A stretch of 64,000 nt of DNA from positions 45,607 through 109,606 of the forward strand of contig CAJBLH010000065.1 of assembly GCA_903953895.1 (NCBI GenBank), written 5' to 3'. This stretch comes from an uncultured Desulfobacteraceae bacterium. Its GTDB lineage: Bacteria > Desulfobacterota > Desulfobacteria > Desulfobacterales > Desulfatirhabdiaceae. The translations under genes and the position numbers were made by a program. Each line of letters starts with the position of its first letter. Within the stretch, counting starts at the first letter, position 1. Below the pieces are notes generated by a model, which worked only from the letters and a program-made list of their open reading frames with translations, was not told the origin of the DNA and did no database searches. This document shows, in pieces, positions 38,443-47,237 of the stretch.

Positions 38443-38598
38443 CTACTTGCTGACAAATCCTCCGGCAACCAGCAGAAGCAGTACCTCATAAATGACTACC
38501 GGCGTATAATTGTGAAAGAAACCATATATGATACCGCCGCCGATAATCGCCGGAACGCCGCAAAACACCAGTATCCCCAGTTTTCTGCTGATATCCAT
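38443..38598 (-). CDS. 51-residue hydrophobic membrane protein
   Basis: A short gene with a strong ribosome site (AGGAG, seven bases before the ATG at 38598). The product begins MDISRKLGILVFCGVPAI and ends LLLVAGGFVSK, giving two hydrophobic segments (about 7-27 and 33-49) joined by YGFFHNYTP. It is a likely two-pass inner-membrane protein of unknown role. It sits upstream of the AI-2E permease gene on the same strand, so cotranscription is plausible. Confidence 0.7.
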   Translation of the reverse strand: MDISRKLGILVFCGVPAIIGGGIIYGFFHNYTPVVIYEVLLLLVAGGFVSK

Positions 38599-38611
38599 CT
38601 GCCGTCTCCTA

Positions 38612-38647
38612 AAGGTAATCAGTAATCAGTGGTCAGCAATCAGTGGC
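38612..38647. repeat. Short direct repeats of the AATCAGTGG type
   Basis: GTAATCAGTAATCAGTGG, GTCAGCAATCAGTGG and, slightly further right, CTAATTACTGATAG form a cluster of degenerate ATCAGT repeats between the thiolase and small-membrane-protein genes. Function unknown. Confidence 0.4.
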
Positions 38648-38721
38648 ATATAACCCGATTTTTTTTACTGATGGCTAATTACTGATAGCTTGTTAAAGCA
38701 AACAAGTAAAGAAAAAAATGA

Positions 38722-40008
38722 TCAGCGCTCGACGATCATGGCCATTCCCATGCCGCCGCCGATGCACATGGTAAAGAGGCCGGTATGGTATCCTTTGCGC
38801 TGCATCTGGTACATGCCGGTGACCATCTGGCGGGCGCCGGTGCAGCCGATGGGATGCCCCAGCGAAATGCCGCTTCCCAGTTCGTTGGGGCGGTCATTGG
38901 CAATGCCCAGTTCCCTCATGCATCCGATGGCCTGGGCGGCAAATGCCTCGTTCAGCTCGATCATCTCGATATCGGTCAGGGCCATACCGGTTGATTTCAA
39001 CACTTTTCGAATCGCGGGAACCGGCCCCAGTCCCATATATGCCGGGTCGAGTCCGCCGGATGCAAAACCTTTGATCCGGACGATGGGCTCAAGCCCCATG
39101 TCTTTGGCTTTTTCAGCACTCATCATCAGAACGGCGGCTGCGGCATCGTTGATTCCGGAAGCATTTCCCGCCGTGACGGAACCGTCTTTTTTAAACGCCG
39201 GCCGGAGTTTGGCCATTTTTTCCAGGTTGGTTTCCATAGGGCGCTCATCCGTATCAAAGACAATATCTCCTTTGCGGGATGCGATGATGACCGGTGCGAT
39301 TTCCTTGGCAAAAATGCCATTCTTGATGGCCGCCATGGCGCGATTGTGGCTTAGCACGCCCAGTTCATCCTGCTCCTGACGGCTGATGTCGTACATGGAT
39401 GCGATGTTTTCGGCGGTGAGTCCCATGTGATAGCCATAGAAAATTTCAAACAGCCCGTCGAAAACCATCAGGTCGTAAATGTCGCCTTTTCCGGTCAGCT
39501 CCATCCGGTGCCCCCAGCGGGCTTTGGGAAGCGCCATGGGCGCCAGGCTCATGTTTTCCTGTCCGCCGGCCAGAATCACATCCGCCTGGCCGCTCATGAT
39601 GGATGCGGCTCCCATGGCAATGGCCTTTAACCCTGATCCGCAGATCTTGTTGATCGTAACCGCCGGCGTCTCTTTGGGAAGTCCAGCCCGGATCATGGCC
39701 TGCCGGGCGGTGTTCTGGCCTTGTGCCGCCTGCAGTACGTTTCCCATGATGACTTCATCGATGGCAATCGGTGTTGCCTGGTCATCCCAGGAAAAAGCCT
39801 TTTTTTCAAGTTCGATCATTCCCTGGTCTTTGAGTTTATCGGGGGCATTGGCTTTCATGGCGTCGTCGGCGATGGGCCGCAAGCCAGCTTTTTTCAATAC
39901 ATCTTTCATCACCACTGCGCCAAGCTCGACAACGGGAACGTTCATCAAGGCTCCGCCAAAATTTCCGATGGCGGTCCGAGAACCACTGACGATTACCACT
40001 TCTCTCAT
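38722..40008 (-). CDS. Thiolase family protein (acetyl-CoA C-acetyltransferase)
   Basis: The ATG at 40008 (MREVVIVSGSRTAIG) is chosen because GGAGGA lies seven bases upstream. 428 residues. Catalytic residues: the nucleophile Cys in NKICGSGLKA, the His in LGHPIGCTGAR with NEAFAAQ before it, and the second Cys in CIGGGMGMAM. It condenses or cleaves acetyl-CoA units (beta-oxidation or acetoacetyl-CoA formation). A ~40-residue insertion near the N-terminus (GLRPIADDAMKANAPDKLKD) is longer than in typical thiolases. Confidence 0.93.
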   Translation of the reverse strand: MREVVIVSGSRTAIGNFGGALMNVPVVELGAVVMKDVLKKAGLRPIADDAMKANAPDKLKDQGMIELEKKAFSWDDQATPIAIDEVIMGNVLQAAQGQNTARQAMIRAGLPKETPAVTINKICGSGLKAIAMGAASIMSGQADVILAGGQENMSLAPMALPKARWGHRMELTGKGDIYDLMVFDGLFEIFYGYHMGLTAENIASMYDISRQEQDELGVLSHNRAMAAIKNGIFAKEIAPVIIASRKGDIVFDTDERPMETNLEKMAKLRPAFKKDGSVTAGNASGINDAAAAVLMMSAEKAKDMGLEPIVRIKGFASGGLDPAYMGLGPVPAIRKVLKSTGMALTDIEMIELNEAFAAQAIGCMRELGIANDRPNELGSGISLGHPIGCTGARQMVTGMYQMQRKGYHTGLFTMCIGGGMGMAMIVER

Positions 40009-40576
40009 TGAAAAATCCTCCATAACGAAATATGATTACAGCAAACAATCATGGCCGACATGGCCAAAAGCATGGGTCGTTCTCACGGGTATATATGGCA
40101 GTCATACCATACATTGATGAATTCGTAAATGAATGACATCAACCCTGCATTTTCGTCGAGTTCCGATCTCCAGATCGAAAAATCGGCGAACAACTGCAGC
40201 ATATGGCCACTCAACGTTTTTGTGGCCGTACAGATATCATAAACCCTCTGATCCGGACAAACAAAAAGTTACGATGTTGCAGGAAATGTGATAAACTGTC
40301 CGTAAATTGCCTTGGGCTTCGCCCTTTACGGACAGGATGCAGCATATACCCGATGTCCTACACCAAGCTCAACGCTAACGGCGACGCACTTCCGAATTCC
40401 GCCACATCGTGGTCGATGTAAAATTGAGCTATGCGCCAAGGCGACTCAAAAATATAATCTACCATGATTCATTGCGATAATCTGATAATCCCTAGCATGG
40501 AAGTGTGTAACAATGCCGTTATAGACCTATCAAGCCACCGGCAGTGCCCGTGGTACTTACTTTTAAGGAGGCTATT
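40009..40576. other. Intergenic region upstream of the first repeat-tailed protease
   Basis: About 570 bases between divergent genes. It contains the inverted repeat at 40296-40335 and a 21-base segment (40354-40374) resembling 57471-57491 upstream of another protease gene. ATGATTCATT at 40464 also recurs at 57500. No gene with a ribosome site is seen apart from the protease. Confidence 0.5.
40296..40335. promoter_or_regulatory. Inverted repeat (possible terminator or RNA hairpin)
   Basis: CTGTCCGTAAA and TTTACGGACAG form a perfect 11-bp stem with an 18-base loop. There is no T-run. It lies ~240 bases upstream of the protease start, so it may be a 5' leader structure or operator. Confidence 0.45.
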
Positions 40577-43240
40577 ATGTTTAGAAGAAACAAAAAGTTT
40601 ACCGGCGCTATGCGTGTTAAGATGTTTCAAATCTGTCTGTTTCTTTTGTGCATCGCGGGCTTGAGATTTTCTGAAGCGATAGCTGCGGAGTATTCTCTCA
40701 CAGCAGCTTCTGATGGTCATCCGGTTATCATGTCTGATCAAATAAATGAAGAAAAAGGTATCTTCAAGTCTGCTGTGAGGTGGCGCAAGGTTGATTTGTT
40801 GAAGCGAATTACCCAGACAGACGGGATCATGAAAGGCGATGAGCTTGTTCTCGACCTGTTCCCCGGCACATCGTATCATGCAGTGGTTGATCGTGTTTCC
40901 GTCAATGTGCAGGGGGCTGTTACCATACGCGGTCGTATCCGGGAGTACCCATCAGGGTATGTGCTGATTTCTACCACCGGTGAACGCAGCCTTGCCTCTA
41001 TCCATGTGCCGGAGCTGGGTACGGAATACAAGATCGTTTATGATCCGGCTTCCAGCGCACATTACCTTTTAGAGATCAACCCGTTGATAACGGATAAACT
41101 GGAAGATTCGCCCGTGGTGATCCCCCCTCCTCCTAAACCGGAAGAACAACGGGAAATCGAGATGCTACAAGAACAGATGCGCTTCGATCAACAAACCGCC
41201 GTTTCCACGATCGATGTTATGGTGATTTATACACCGGCGGCAAAACAATGGGCCGATTCGAGTGGCGGCGGTATCAGCAATGTGGTGGCACAGTCAATGG
41301 AAAAAGCGCAGCTCGTAGCGGACAACAGTGTTGCTGATTTTGCCGTACGGTTGGTACATTCTGAGGAGGTTGCCTATACCGAAAGCGGCGATTCGGACAC
41401 CGATCTGGATCGCTTGCAGAGATTGGGAGATGGTTATCTCGATTCCGTGCATACATTGCGCAATACTTATAAGGCCGACGTCGTGGTTTTTTTCACAAAA
41501 GTTGAAGACACCGGCGGGCTTGGTTATCTGCTGGATTCGACATCCGGCAGACCCGAATATGCTTTCTCGATCACCCGAGTGCAGCAGGCAAGCTGGACGT
41601 ACACCACCATCCACGAAATCGGCCATAATATGGGGTTGCATCATCATAAAGAGCAGAATGTACAACCTGGACCCGGGTTATACGCGTACTCCGCAGGATG
41701 GCGGTGGGTCAGCACGGACAGTAAACCTTACTGTTCCGTGATGACGTACGAAGATGGACAGTATTTTTCCGACGGTATAACACATACGCGGGTTGCATAT
41801 TTTTCCAATCCAGGTCTGACATATATCGGAGCGACAACGGGTAATGCCGCAGACGGCGACAACGCACGGAACGTTCGAGAAATCAAAAACGTCATCGCTG
41901 CTTATCGTAGCGCAGCTTCGGTGCTTGGTTCGAATTCCATTGGTACCCGCAACACCATCAAGATTTCCGATTTTTCCGGTTCTATTCCAAGTGGAGGCTT
42001 AATCTCCGTGATGGCCTGGGATGCCTACGGGAATGCCATCTCTGAATCCGCTGGAGTTACACCTCTTGTGCTTTACAACCATGGAACTGCCAGCATTTCA
42101 GGCTCAAGTCTTGCCGCACGTTTTACAAGCGTTCCAATGCTATACAAGTTTTCAATTGCTTCCCCGAATGTGGTGGTCACCAATGTTAAGAATAGCACGG
42201 ATGGTACCTTCAAGGTTCCTGTCGTTTATTTTAATGGGATGACAAGCTTTGCTTCCAATTCCATCGGAAACTATAATACCATTAAGATTTCCGATTTTTC
42301 CGGTTCTATTCCAAGTGGAGGCTCAATCATTGTCACTGCCTGGGATGCAAACGGCAATGCGATTCCTGAATCCGCTGCTGTTACCCCTCTTGTGATTTAT
42401 AACCATGGAACAACCATGATTTCAGGTTCAAGCCTTGCTGCACGGTTTCCCATGGGATACCCCATGATTTACCAATTTAATATTCAATCTGCTCAGGTGC
42501 TTGTCACCAACGTAAAAAACAGTACCGATGGGAAGTTAAATATCCCTGTCGCTTATACCAGCGGTGTGAATAATTATGTTTCAAACTCAATTGGCAAATA
42601 TAATACGCTTGAAATTTCCGATCTTTCCGGTTCGATTCCAAGCGGCGCCTTGATCAGTGTGTCGGCCTGGGATACAAGCGGTAACGCCATTCCGGAATCT
42701 GCCGGAGCAACACCTCTGGTACTCCACAACCATGGAACAACCAGTATTTCCGGTTCAAGTCTTGCCGCACGTTTCCCCACGGGGTCGCCCATGAGTTACA
42801 GCTTTTCTATCGGATCAGCGAAAGTGCTTATCACCAATATCAAGAGCAGCACCGATGGCCTGGTAGAGATTCCAAGCATCTTTTCAAGCGGTATTTCCAA
42901 ATTTGCGACAAATTATGTAAGTTCTCTTACCACCACCAAGATTTCGGACATGTCCGGTATACTTTCAGCCGGTGGTGCTGCAATCAGTGTTACGGCCTGG
43001 GATGCCAACGGAAACGCGATTCCAGAATCGGGAAGTGTGGCTCCTTTGATACTTTACAATTACGGCACAAACACCATTACCGGGTCAGATCTTGCGGGAC
43101 GCTTTCCATCTGGCTTTCCCGTGCTGTATGAATTTTCCATTGGTTCAACAAGCGCCATCGTCACCAGTTTAACGACCAGTGCTGACGGAACAATAAAAAC
43201 CCCGACTGTATTTACTATAGGTTCTTATGGTGGCATATAG
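40577..43240 (+). CDS. Secreted metzincin-type metalloprotease with four C-terminal repeats (repeat-tailed protease A)
   Basis: The ATG at 40577 follows AAGGAGG. 887 residues. The signal peptide ends about SEAIAAEYS (residue 35). A pro-region follows (~36-205). The catalytic domain has the zinc motif HEIGHNMGLHHH starting at His346 and a Met-turn CSVMTYE about 50 residues later, as in reprolysin-like M12B or related metzincins. Four tandem ~108-residue repeats begin at codons starting 41930, 42254, 42581 and 42908, each with KISD(F/M)SG, AWD..GNAIPES, LYNHGT, ARFP.G and TNVK.STDG motifs, and the protein ends SYGGI. There is no BACON domain or Thr-Pro linker, unlike its two relatives. The repeats may bind a surface or sugar, or serve sorting; this is inference. 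Confidence 0.9.
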   Translation: MFRRNKKFTGAMRVKMFQICLFLLCIAGLRFSEAIAAEYSLTAASDGHPVIMSDQINEEKGIFKSAVRWRKVDLLKRITQTDGIMKGDELVLDLFPGTSYHAVVDRVSVNVQGAVTIRGRIREYPSGYVLISTTGERSLASIHVPELGTEYKIVYDPASSAHYLLEINPLITDKLEDSPVVIPPPPKPEEQREIEMLQEQMRFDQQTAVSTIDVMVIYTPAAKQWADSSGGGISNVVAQSMEKAQLVADNSVADFAVRLVHSEEVAYTESGDSDTDLDRLQRLGDGYLDSVHTLRNTYKADVVVFFTKVEDTGGLGYLLDSTSGRPEYAFSITRVQQASWTYTTIHEIGHNMGLHHHKEQNVQPGPGLYAYSAGWRWVSTDSKPYCSVMTYEDGQYFSDGITHTRVAYFSNPGLTYIGATTGNAADGDNARNVREIKNVIAAYRSAASVLGSNSIGTRNTIKISDFSGSIPSGGLISVMAWDAYGNAISESAGVTPLVLYNHGTASISGSSLAARFTSVPMLYKFSIASPNVVVTNVKNSTDGTFKVPVVYFNGMTSFASNSIGNYNTIKISDFSGSIPSGGSIIVTAWDANGNAIPESAAVTPLVIYNHGTTMISGSSLAARFPMGYPMIYQFNIQSAQVLVTNVKNSTDGKLNIPVAYTSGVNNYVSNSIGKYNTLEISDLSGSIPSGALISVSAWDTSGNAIPESAGATPLVLHNHGTTSISGSSLAARFPTGSPMSYSFSIGSAKVLITNIKSSTDGLVEIPSIFSSGISKFATNYVSSLTTTKISDMSGILSAGGAAISVTAWDANGNAIPESGSVAPLILYNYGTNTITGSDLAGRFPSGFPVLYEFSIGSTSAIVTSLTTSADGTIKTPTVFTIGSYGGI
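41930..43237 (+). repeat. Four in-frame coding repeats of ~108 codons (protease A)
   Basis: Units at 41930-42253, 42254-42580, 42581-42907 and 42908-43237. Units 1 and 2 share long near-identical stretches such as TCCGATTTTTCCGGTTCTAT, so recent homogenisation is likely. Unit 4 begins TNYVS rather than SNSIG, as in the other two proteins. Confidence 0.9.
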
Positions 43241-43261
43241 GCTTTGATCACGTTTCAGACG

Positions 43262-44074
43262 TTATGTAGATGCGCTTGATCCCAGGTTGTCGCTTGGGAT
43301 CAAGCGCAAAGTGGTTTCAATTCGACCGATGAGCCTCAGCAGGCCATCCAGAATCGTCAGCGGGTGGGGCGGGCAGCCGGGGATCAACAGATCGACCGGC
43401 AGCAGATCGCAGGTTCCATTATGAATTTCTTCATGGTCTCGATAGGGTCCGCCGGAAATGGCGCAGGCGCCGACGGCGATCACGATCTTGGGCTCCGGAA
43501 CAGCCTCATAGGTTTTCATCAGCGCCACATGCATGTTTTTTGTTACCGGGCCGGTGATCAGCAGCCCGTCCGCGTGACGCGGCGACGCCACAAACTGAAT
43601 GCCGAACCTGCCAAGATCCCAGCCCACGGTACCCAATACGTTCGTATCAGCTTCGCAGGCGCTGCAACCGCCGGCGCTGACCTGACGCAGTTTCAGGGAT
43701 CGGGCGAACAGTCGCCGCATTTTTTGATCCAGGGCGACAGCCTGCTGAAATTTTTGTGCATGGCCGATCAGCAGCGCATCACGTTTACGAACAGCCATGC
43801 CGTAATGTTTTGTAAAGTGAATCCGTCGAGAAGGACAGATTCGGGCGCACTCCCCGCAGAAAAGGCATGCTCCAATATCCAGCGAGAGACCTGCCGCCTG
43901 CGTTATGGCCTGGGTCGGGCAGATCTCCACGCACCGTGAACAGCCGGATAGGCAATCCGTTGCGGTGATAACCGGACGGCCCATGAACCGCTCCGGTAGT
44001 TCGGGAGGTGGTCCGTCCGGGAATGTCATGGTCCGGTGTTTCTGATGGATGCGCGCCAGAAGCGAATCTAACAT
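43262..44074 (-). CDS. Ehr-like complex small subunit (NuoB/HyfI-type) with N-terminal ferredoxin domain
   Basis: 270 residues. The N-terminal half is a 2[4Fe-4S] ferredoxin-like domain: Cys41, 45, 48, 52 (CLSGCSRCVEICP) and Cys70, 73, 76, 80 (CLFCGECARICP). The C-terminal half is the NuoB/HyfI small subunit with the proximal-cluster Cys residues in GGCSACEAD (137, 140), AVGACAISGGPY and IPGCPPHP. HyfH and HyfI functions are thus fused in one protein. It is the last gene of the six-gene leftward operon and should relay electrons between a soluble partner and the membrane arm. Its 3' end contains a 14-bp hairpin. Confidence 0.9.
   Translation of the reverse strand: MLDSLLARIHQKHRTMTFPDGPPPELPERFMGRPVITATDCLSGCSRCVEICPTQAITQAAGLSLDIGACLFCGECARICPSRRIHFTKHYGMAVRKRDALLIGHAQKFQQAVALDQKMRRLFARSLKLRQVSAGGCSACEADTNVLGTVGWDLGRFGIQFVASPRHADGLLITGPVTKNMHVALMKTYEAVPEPKIVIAVGACAISGGPYRDHEEIHNGTCDLLPVDLLIPGCPPHPLTILDGLLRLIGRIETTLRLIPSDNLGSSAST
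43271..43308. terminator. Hairpin terminator between convergent operons
   Basis: TGCGCTTGATCCCA and TGGGATCAAGCGCA form a perfect 14-bp stem with a 10-base loop. It lies inside the last codons of the Ehr small-subunit gene and 30 bases past the protease A stop, so it can end the rightward transcript and perhaps both. Confidence 0.65.
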
Positions 44075-44110
44075 CTTCGTGATATCCTTTAGCGTAATGC
44101 TGATTGACCC

Positions 44111-44156
44111 TGAAAATATTTATTGACCACGAAATACACGAAAAAGAAAGGTGATT
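44111..44156. repeat. Dispersed short repeat (ACACGAAAAAGA type), copy 2
   Basis: TGAAAATATTTATTGACCACG and the following ACACGAAAAAGAAAGG match the element at 37072-37117. It occupies the 103-base gap between the large- and small-subunit genes of the Ehr-like operon. Confidence 0.5.
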
Positions 44157-44177
44157 CGTGAAAATCAGTCTCTCCAG

Positions 44178-45704
44178 TCATAGATCATGTCCGCAGTATG
44201 ACAGGTTGAAACTCTTGTTGCAGAGTGGAAAATCGGAAATCTGCTGATTCCGGAGTGCATAGGCCAAACCGAACCAGTTGTGAAAAGAAGGATCGATAAT
44301 TTTATAGCTTGAAAACCGACCCTGTGAATCCGTTAGCGCCACATGGCAGATCTCGCCGCGCCAGCCTTCCACCAGGGAGACCGTCAGCCGGTCCGGGGGC
44401 AGGGGAGGGGGGGGGATTTGCAACTGTCCGGCAGGCAGATTGTGGAGCTGAATGCGGACAAAGGCGATGGATCGCTGTATCTCAAGCCATCGCACGTGCG
44501 CTCTGGCCAGAACGTCTCCCGTGTTCCATGTGGAAACCGGAATCTGGGAAAAGCGGAAAATGCCTTCAGGCATATCTTTTCGCACATCGCGGTCAATGCC
44601 GCAGGCCCGGGCTGCGGGACCGACCAGTCCCATGAGTTCTGCCATTTCCCGGCTGACGGCGCCAGTTCCCTCGAACCTGGCCATTACAGAAGATGTTTTC
44701 CAGAGTAGGTTGATGGCGACAGTCAGGTCTTTTTCAGCGGTATCGAGACGGCTGAGCAGCACACTGGACATTTCAGCGTCAATGTCGAAACCCACACCTC
44801 CGGGCCGGATGGCGCCGCGGCCAAAGCGGTTGCCGCAGATCAGACCCGTCATATTGAGAATATCCCCGCGAATCCGTCCACAGAAGGAGAGCGTGGGAAG
44901 ATAACCCACATCTCCGGCAAGCGCTCCCATATCTCCAACGTGATTGGCAATGCGTTCCAGCTCCAGCGCAATCCCTCGAACGGCTTGGGATCTGGCGGAT
45001 ATTCGGGTTTCCGAAAGCGCTTCGATCGTCTGGCAGTAGGCGATGGCATGGCCGACACTGGCATCGCCCGAAAGCGTTTCCATATAGTGAATTGTCCGCT
45101 TATCCGGGCCGCCAGCCAGGCGCCTTTCGATGCCGCGATACTGATAGCCGAGCGAGATTTCAAGATGGAGTACGAGTTCTCCGTGACATTGAAATCGAAA
45201 ATGTCCCGGCTCGATGATGCCGGCATGAACAGGCCCGACGGCAACCTCATGGATTTCTTCGCCTTCGACCTGAAAAAAGTCTGCAACGCCGATTTCCGGG
45301 GTCTTGTCGGCAACCGAACGTCCGTGGGTTTGCCGGTAAGGGGCATGAAAGCGGATGGCTTTGAGCCAGGGATGTCCTTTGGGGACCAGACCCCACTGTT
45401 CGTGAATTTCCCGTTCAAACCAGTGCGCTTGAGCGCAGAGCGGTGTCAGAGAAGGGTAGCTGCTCTCGTCCATGTCGGTGCAAAGCGGTAGGATCCGGGA
45501 CAGACTGTCTTGTGAGATCATGGCCCACAGACGCAAGCAGCGGCCGTGGATCGGTTGTGCAAACAAGGCGGAGATTCTGCCGCCTTCCTCGATTGCATGG
45601 ATCACCGCATCTTGAAATGCGTCCATGCCGAGAACGGTAGCGTTCCGGATGTGTTTTGCCTGTCCGCTGGAAAGCGTAAATATTTCAGGTACTGAATCGG
45701 ACAT
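44178..45704 (-). CDS. Ehr-like complex large subunit (NuoC-NuoD/HyfG-type) lacking NiFe ligands
   Basis: 508 residues. Residues ~20-125 are a NuoC-like domain (HWFEREIHEQWGLVPKGHPWL) fused to a NuoD/hydrogenase-large domain (GYQYRGIERRLAGG; ELERIANHVGDMGALAGD). In group 4 [NiFe] hydrogenases a CxxC near the start of this domain and a C-terminal DPCxxC hold the metal. Here the first site reads LSGDAS (211-216) and the second DPSFHN (471-476). All four Cys are gone, so no NiFe centre is expected. This fits energy-converting hydrogenase-related (Ehr) complexes, which are thought to couple another redox step to ion movement. Confidence 0.9.
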   Translation of the reverse strand: MSDSVPEIFTLSSGQAKHIRNATVLGMDAFQDAVIHAIEEGGRISALFAQPIHGRCLRLWAMISQDSLSRILPLCTDMDESSYPSLTPLCAQAHWFEREIHEQWGLVPKGHPWLKAIRFHAPYRQTHGRSVADKTPEIGVADFFQVEGEEIHEVAVGPVHAGIIEPGHFRFQCHGELVLHLEISLGYQYRGIERRLAGGPDKRTIHYMETLSGDASVGHAIAYCQTIEALSETRISARSQAVRGIALELERIANHVGDMGALAGDVGYLPTLSFCGRIRGDILNMTGLICGNRFGRGAIRPGGVGFDIDAEMSSVLLSRLDTAEKDLTVAINLLWKTSSVMARFEGTGAVSREMAELMGLVGPAARACGIDRDVRKDMPEGIFRFSQIPVSTWNTGDVLARAHVRWLEIQRSIAFVRIQLHNLPAGQLQIPPPPLPPDRLTVSLVEGWRGEICHVALTDSQGRFSSYKIIDPSFHNWFGLAYALRNQQISDFPLCNKSFNLSYCGHDL

Positions 45705-45739
45705 GAATCATCACTCCTGTACAGTGTATGCTTTCTGTG

Positions 45740-47236
45740 TCAAACCATCCCGAAGGTTCTTGCAGCTTGTTCCAGAACGTGTTGAAGGAAGGGCGGAATA
45801 TAGATGCCCAGCACCAGAACCGCAACCCCCAGCAACAGTGGGGGGATGACAGCAAGCAGAGATTCTCTGGGAAAAAGTAAAGACGGATGGTTGCGACTCC
45901 CCGCAGGCAATTCCCCTGGTTCACCCTGAGCCATGGAAAGTACGACAGAGGCCATCGCCACAAAAATTATGCACAGGATAAGCAGGTAAGCGGCGGCAAT
46001 GACAAATCGCCCCTGATCCAGGGCGGATTTCAGAATGACCAGTTCACTCAGAAACGTTCCAAAAGGGGGAGAGCCCGTGATGGCCAGAAAGCCCATGACC
46101 CACAAAGCCCCGGAAAACGGCAGAACGCGTGTAACGCCGCGGACTTCCCGGATGGATTTGGTCTGATAGACGGCCAGAATATTTCCGGCTACCAGAAACA
46201 GCATGCCTTTGGTCAGGGAATGATTGACCGCATGAAGCATGGCCCCATATCCGGCATTGGCGCCCAGACCGACGGCAAGCGATAGGATGCCGACATGCTC
46301 GACGCTGGAATACGCCAGCATTCGCTTGAAATCCAGTTGGCGCAGCATGAAGGCTGCAGCCACGATCATCGAAAAAAGGCCGAATCCCAGCAGCAGATTC
46401 TGGCCGAAAAGGCTCAGCCCTGCGGCCAGCAGAACCTGTTGAATCCGCAGTATGGCCAGAAAGGCGCAATTTAGGAGCGCGCCGGAGAGCAGTGCGGAAA
46501 TGACCGAAGGCGACTCGCTGTGCGCATCCGGCAGCCAGGTGTGCATCGGCGCCAGTCCCAGTTTGGTGCCATAACCCACCAGCAGAAAGAGAAACGCGGC
46601 TTTCAGCCAGGGGACATGCAGCAGTGAGGCCTTTGCTGTCAGGCTGGAAACCAGCATCGGCACATGGTCATTTTCCGCCAGGGTGGCGGCGACGGCCAGA
46701 AAAAAATTCCCCAGCAGGGCCAGCGCAATGCCCACCGAGCAGATCATGATATATTTCCAGGTGGCCTCAAGAGATCTGCGGTGCCGGTGAAAATAAATCA
46801 GCGGGGCGCTGGCCAGCGTTGTGGCCTCAACAGCCACCCAGATCAGCCCGAAATGCTGGCTGACGGTCACCAATGTCATCATTGCCAGAAAAAGCAGCAG
46901 GCAGCCGACAAAGGCCGACTCCCTGGAATTGGTAAACAGGAAGTCTTCTTGAAAATCCTGACGTTTTCCCCAGTTTTCTCGCTGCAGATATCCCAAGACA
47001 TACAGGGATACCATGGCGAACAGCGCGCTGGTAATGCTTAAAAACAGCAGTCCCGGCGCATCGAGAAGCAGCCAGCCGTCCATGACGGGTGCAGGCGGAA
47101 GAATCCAGGCCAACACCGTCAGTACGGCATGGCCGATGGCGGCTGTCGTCAGAACAACCCGTATCGCTGTTGCGGATTTCAAGCCGAATACCGCCAGGGC
47201 TGCCGCAATCGGAAGAAAAATCAATGCCAGAATCAT
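45740..47236 (-). CDS. Ehr/hydrogenase-4 component F-like antiporter subunit (HyfF/NuoN-type)
   Basis: 498 residues and about 14 TM segments of the Mrp-type antiporter superfamily. Landmarks are the TM5 Glu in IWVAVEATTLASAPL, the broken-helix Lys region in GYGTKLGLAPMHTWLPDAHSESP, and DFKRMLAYSSVEHVG. It should pump ions as part of the membrane arm. The start is one base before the stop of the HyfE-like gene region (47236/47238), so the genes are tightly coupled. Confidence 0.93.
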   Translation of the reverse strand: MILALIFLPIAAALAVFGLKSATAIRVVLTTAAIGHAVLTVLAWILPPAPVMDGWLLLDAPGLLFLSITSALFAMVSLYVLGYLQRENWGKRQDFQEDFLFTNSRESAFVGCLLLFLAMMTLVTVSQHFGLIWVAVEATTLASAPLIYFHRHRRSLEATWKYIMICSVGIALALLGNFFLAVAATLAENDHVPMLVSSLTAKASLLHVPWLKAAFLFLLVGYGTKLGLAPMHTWLPDAHSESPSVISALLSGALLNCAFLAILRIQQVLLAAGLSLFGQNLLLGFGLFSMIVAAAFMLRQLDFKRMLAYSSVEHVGILSLAVGLGANAGYGAMLHAVNHSLTKGMLFLVAGNILAVYQTKSIREVRGVTRVLPFSGALWVMGFLAITGSPPFGTFLSELVILKSALDQGRFVIAAAYLLILCIIFVAMASVVLSMAQGEPGELPAGSRNHPSLLFPRESLLAVIPPLLLGVAVLVLGIYIPPFLQHVLEQAARTFGMV

Positions 47237-47237
47237 G

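Noticed and set aside
40203..40421. A 72-codon plus-strand frame upstream of protease A
   Set aside because: It crosses the inverted repeat at 40296-40335, has no ribosome site and no protein-like pattern.
44178..45704. Reading the large subunit as a functional [NiFe] hydrogenase
   Set aside because: All four metal-binding Cys residues are replaced.
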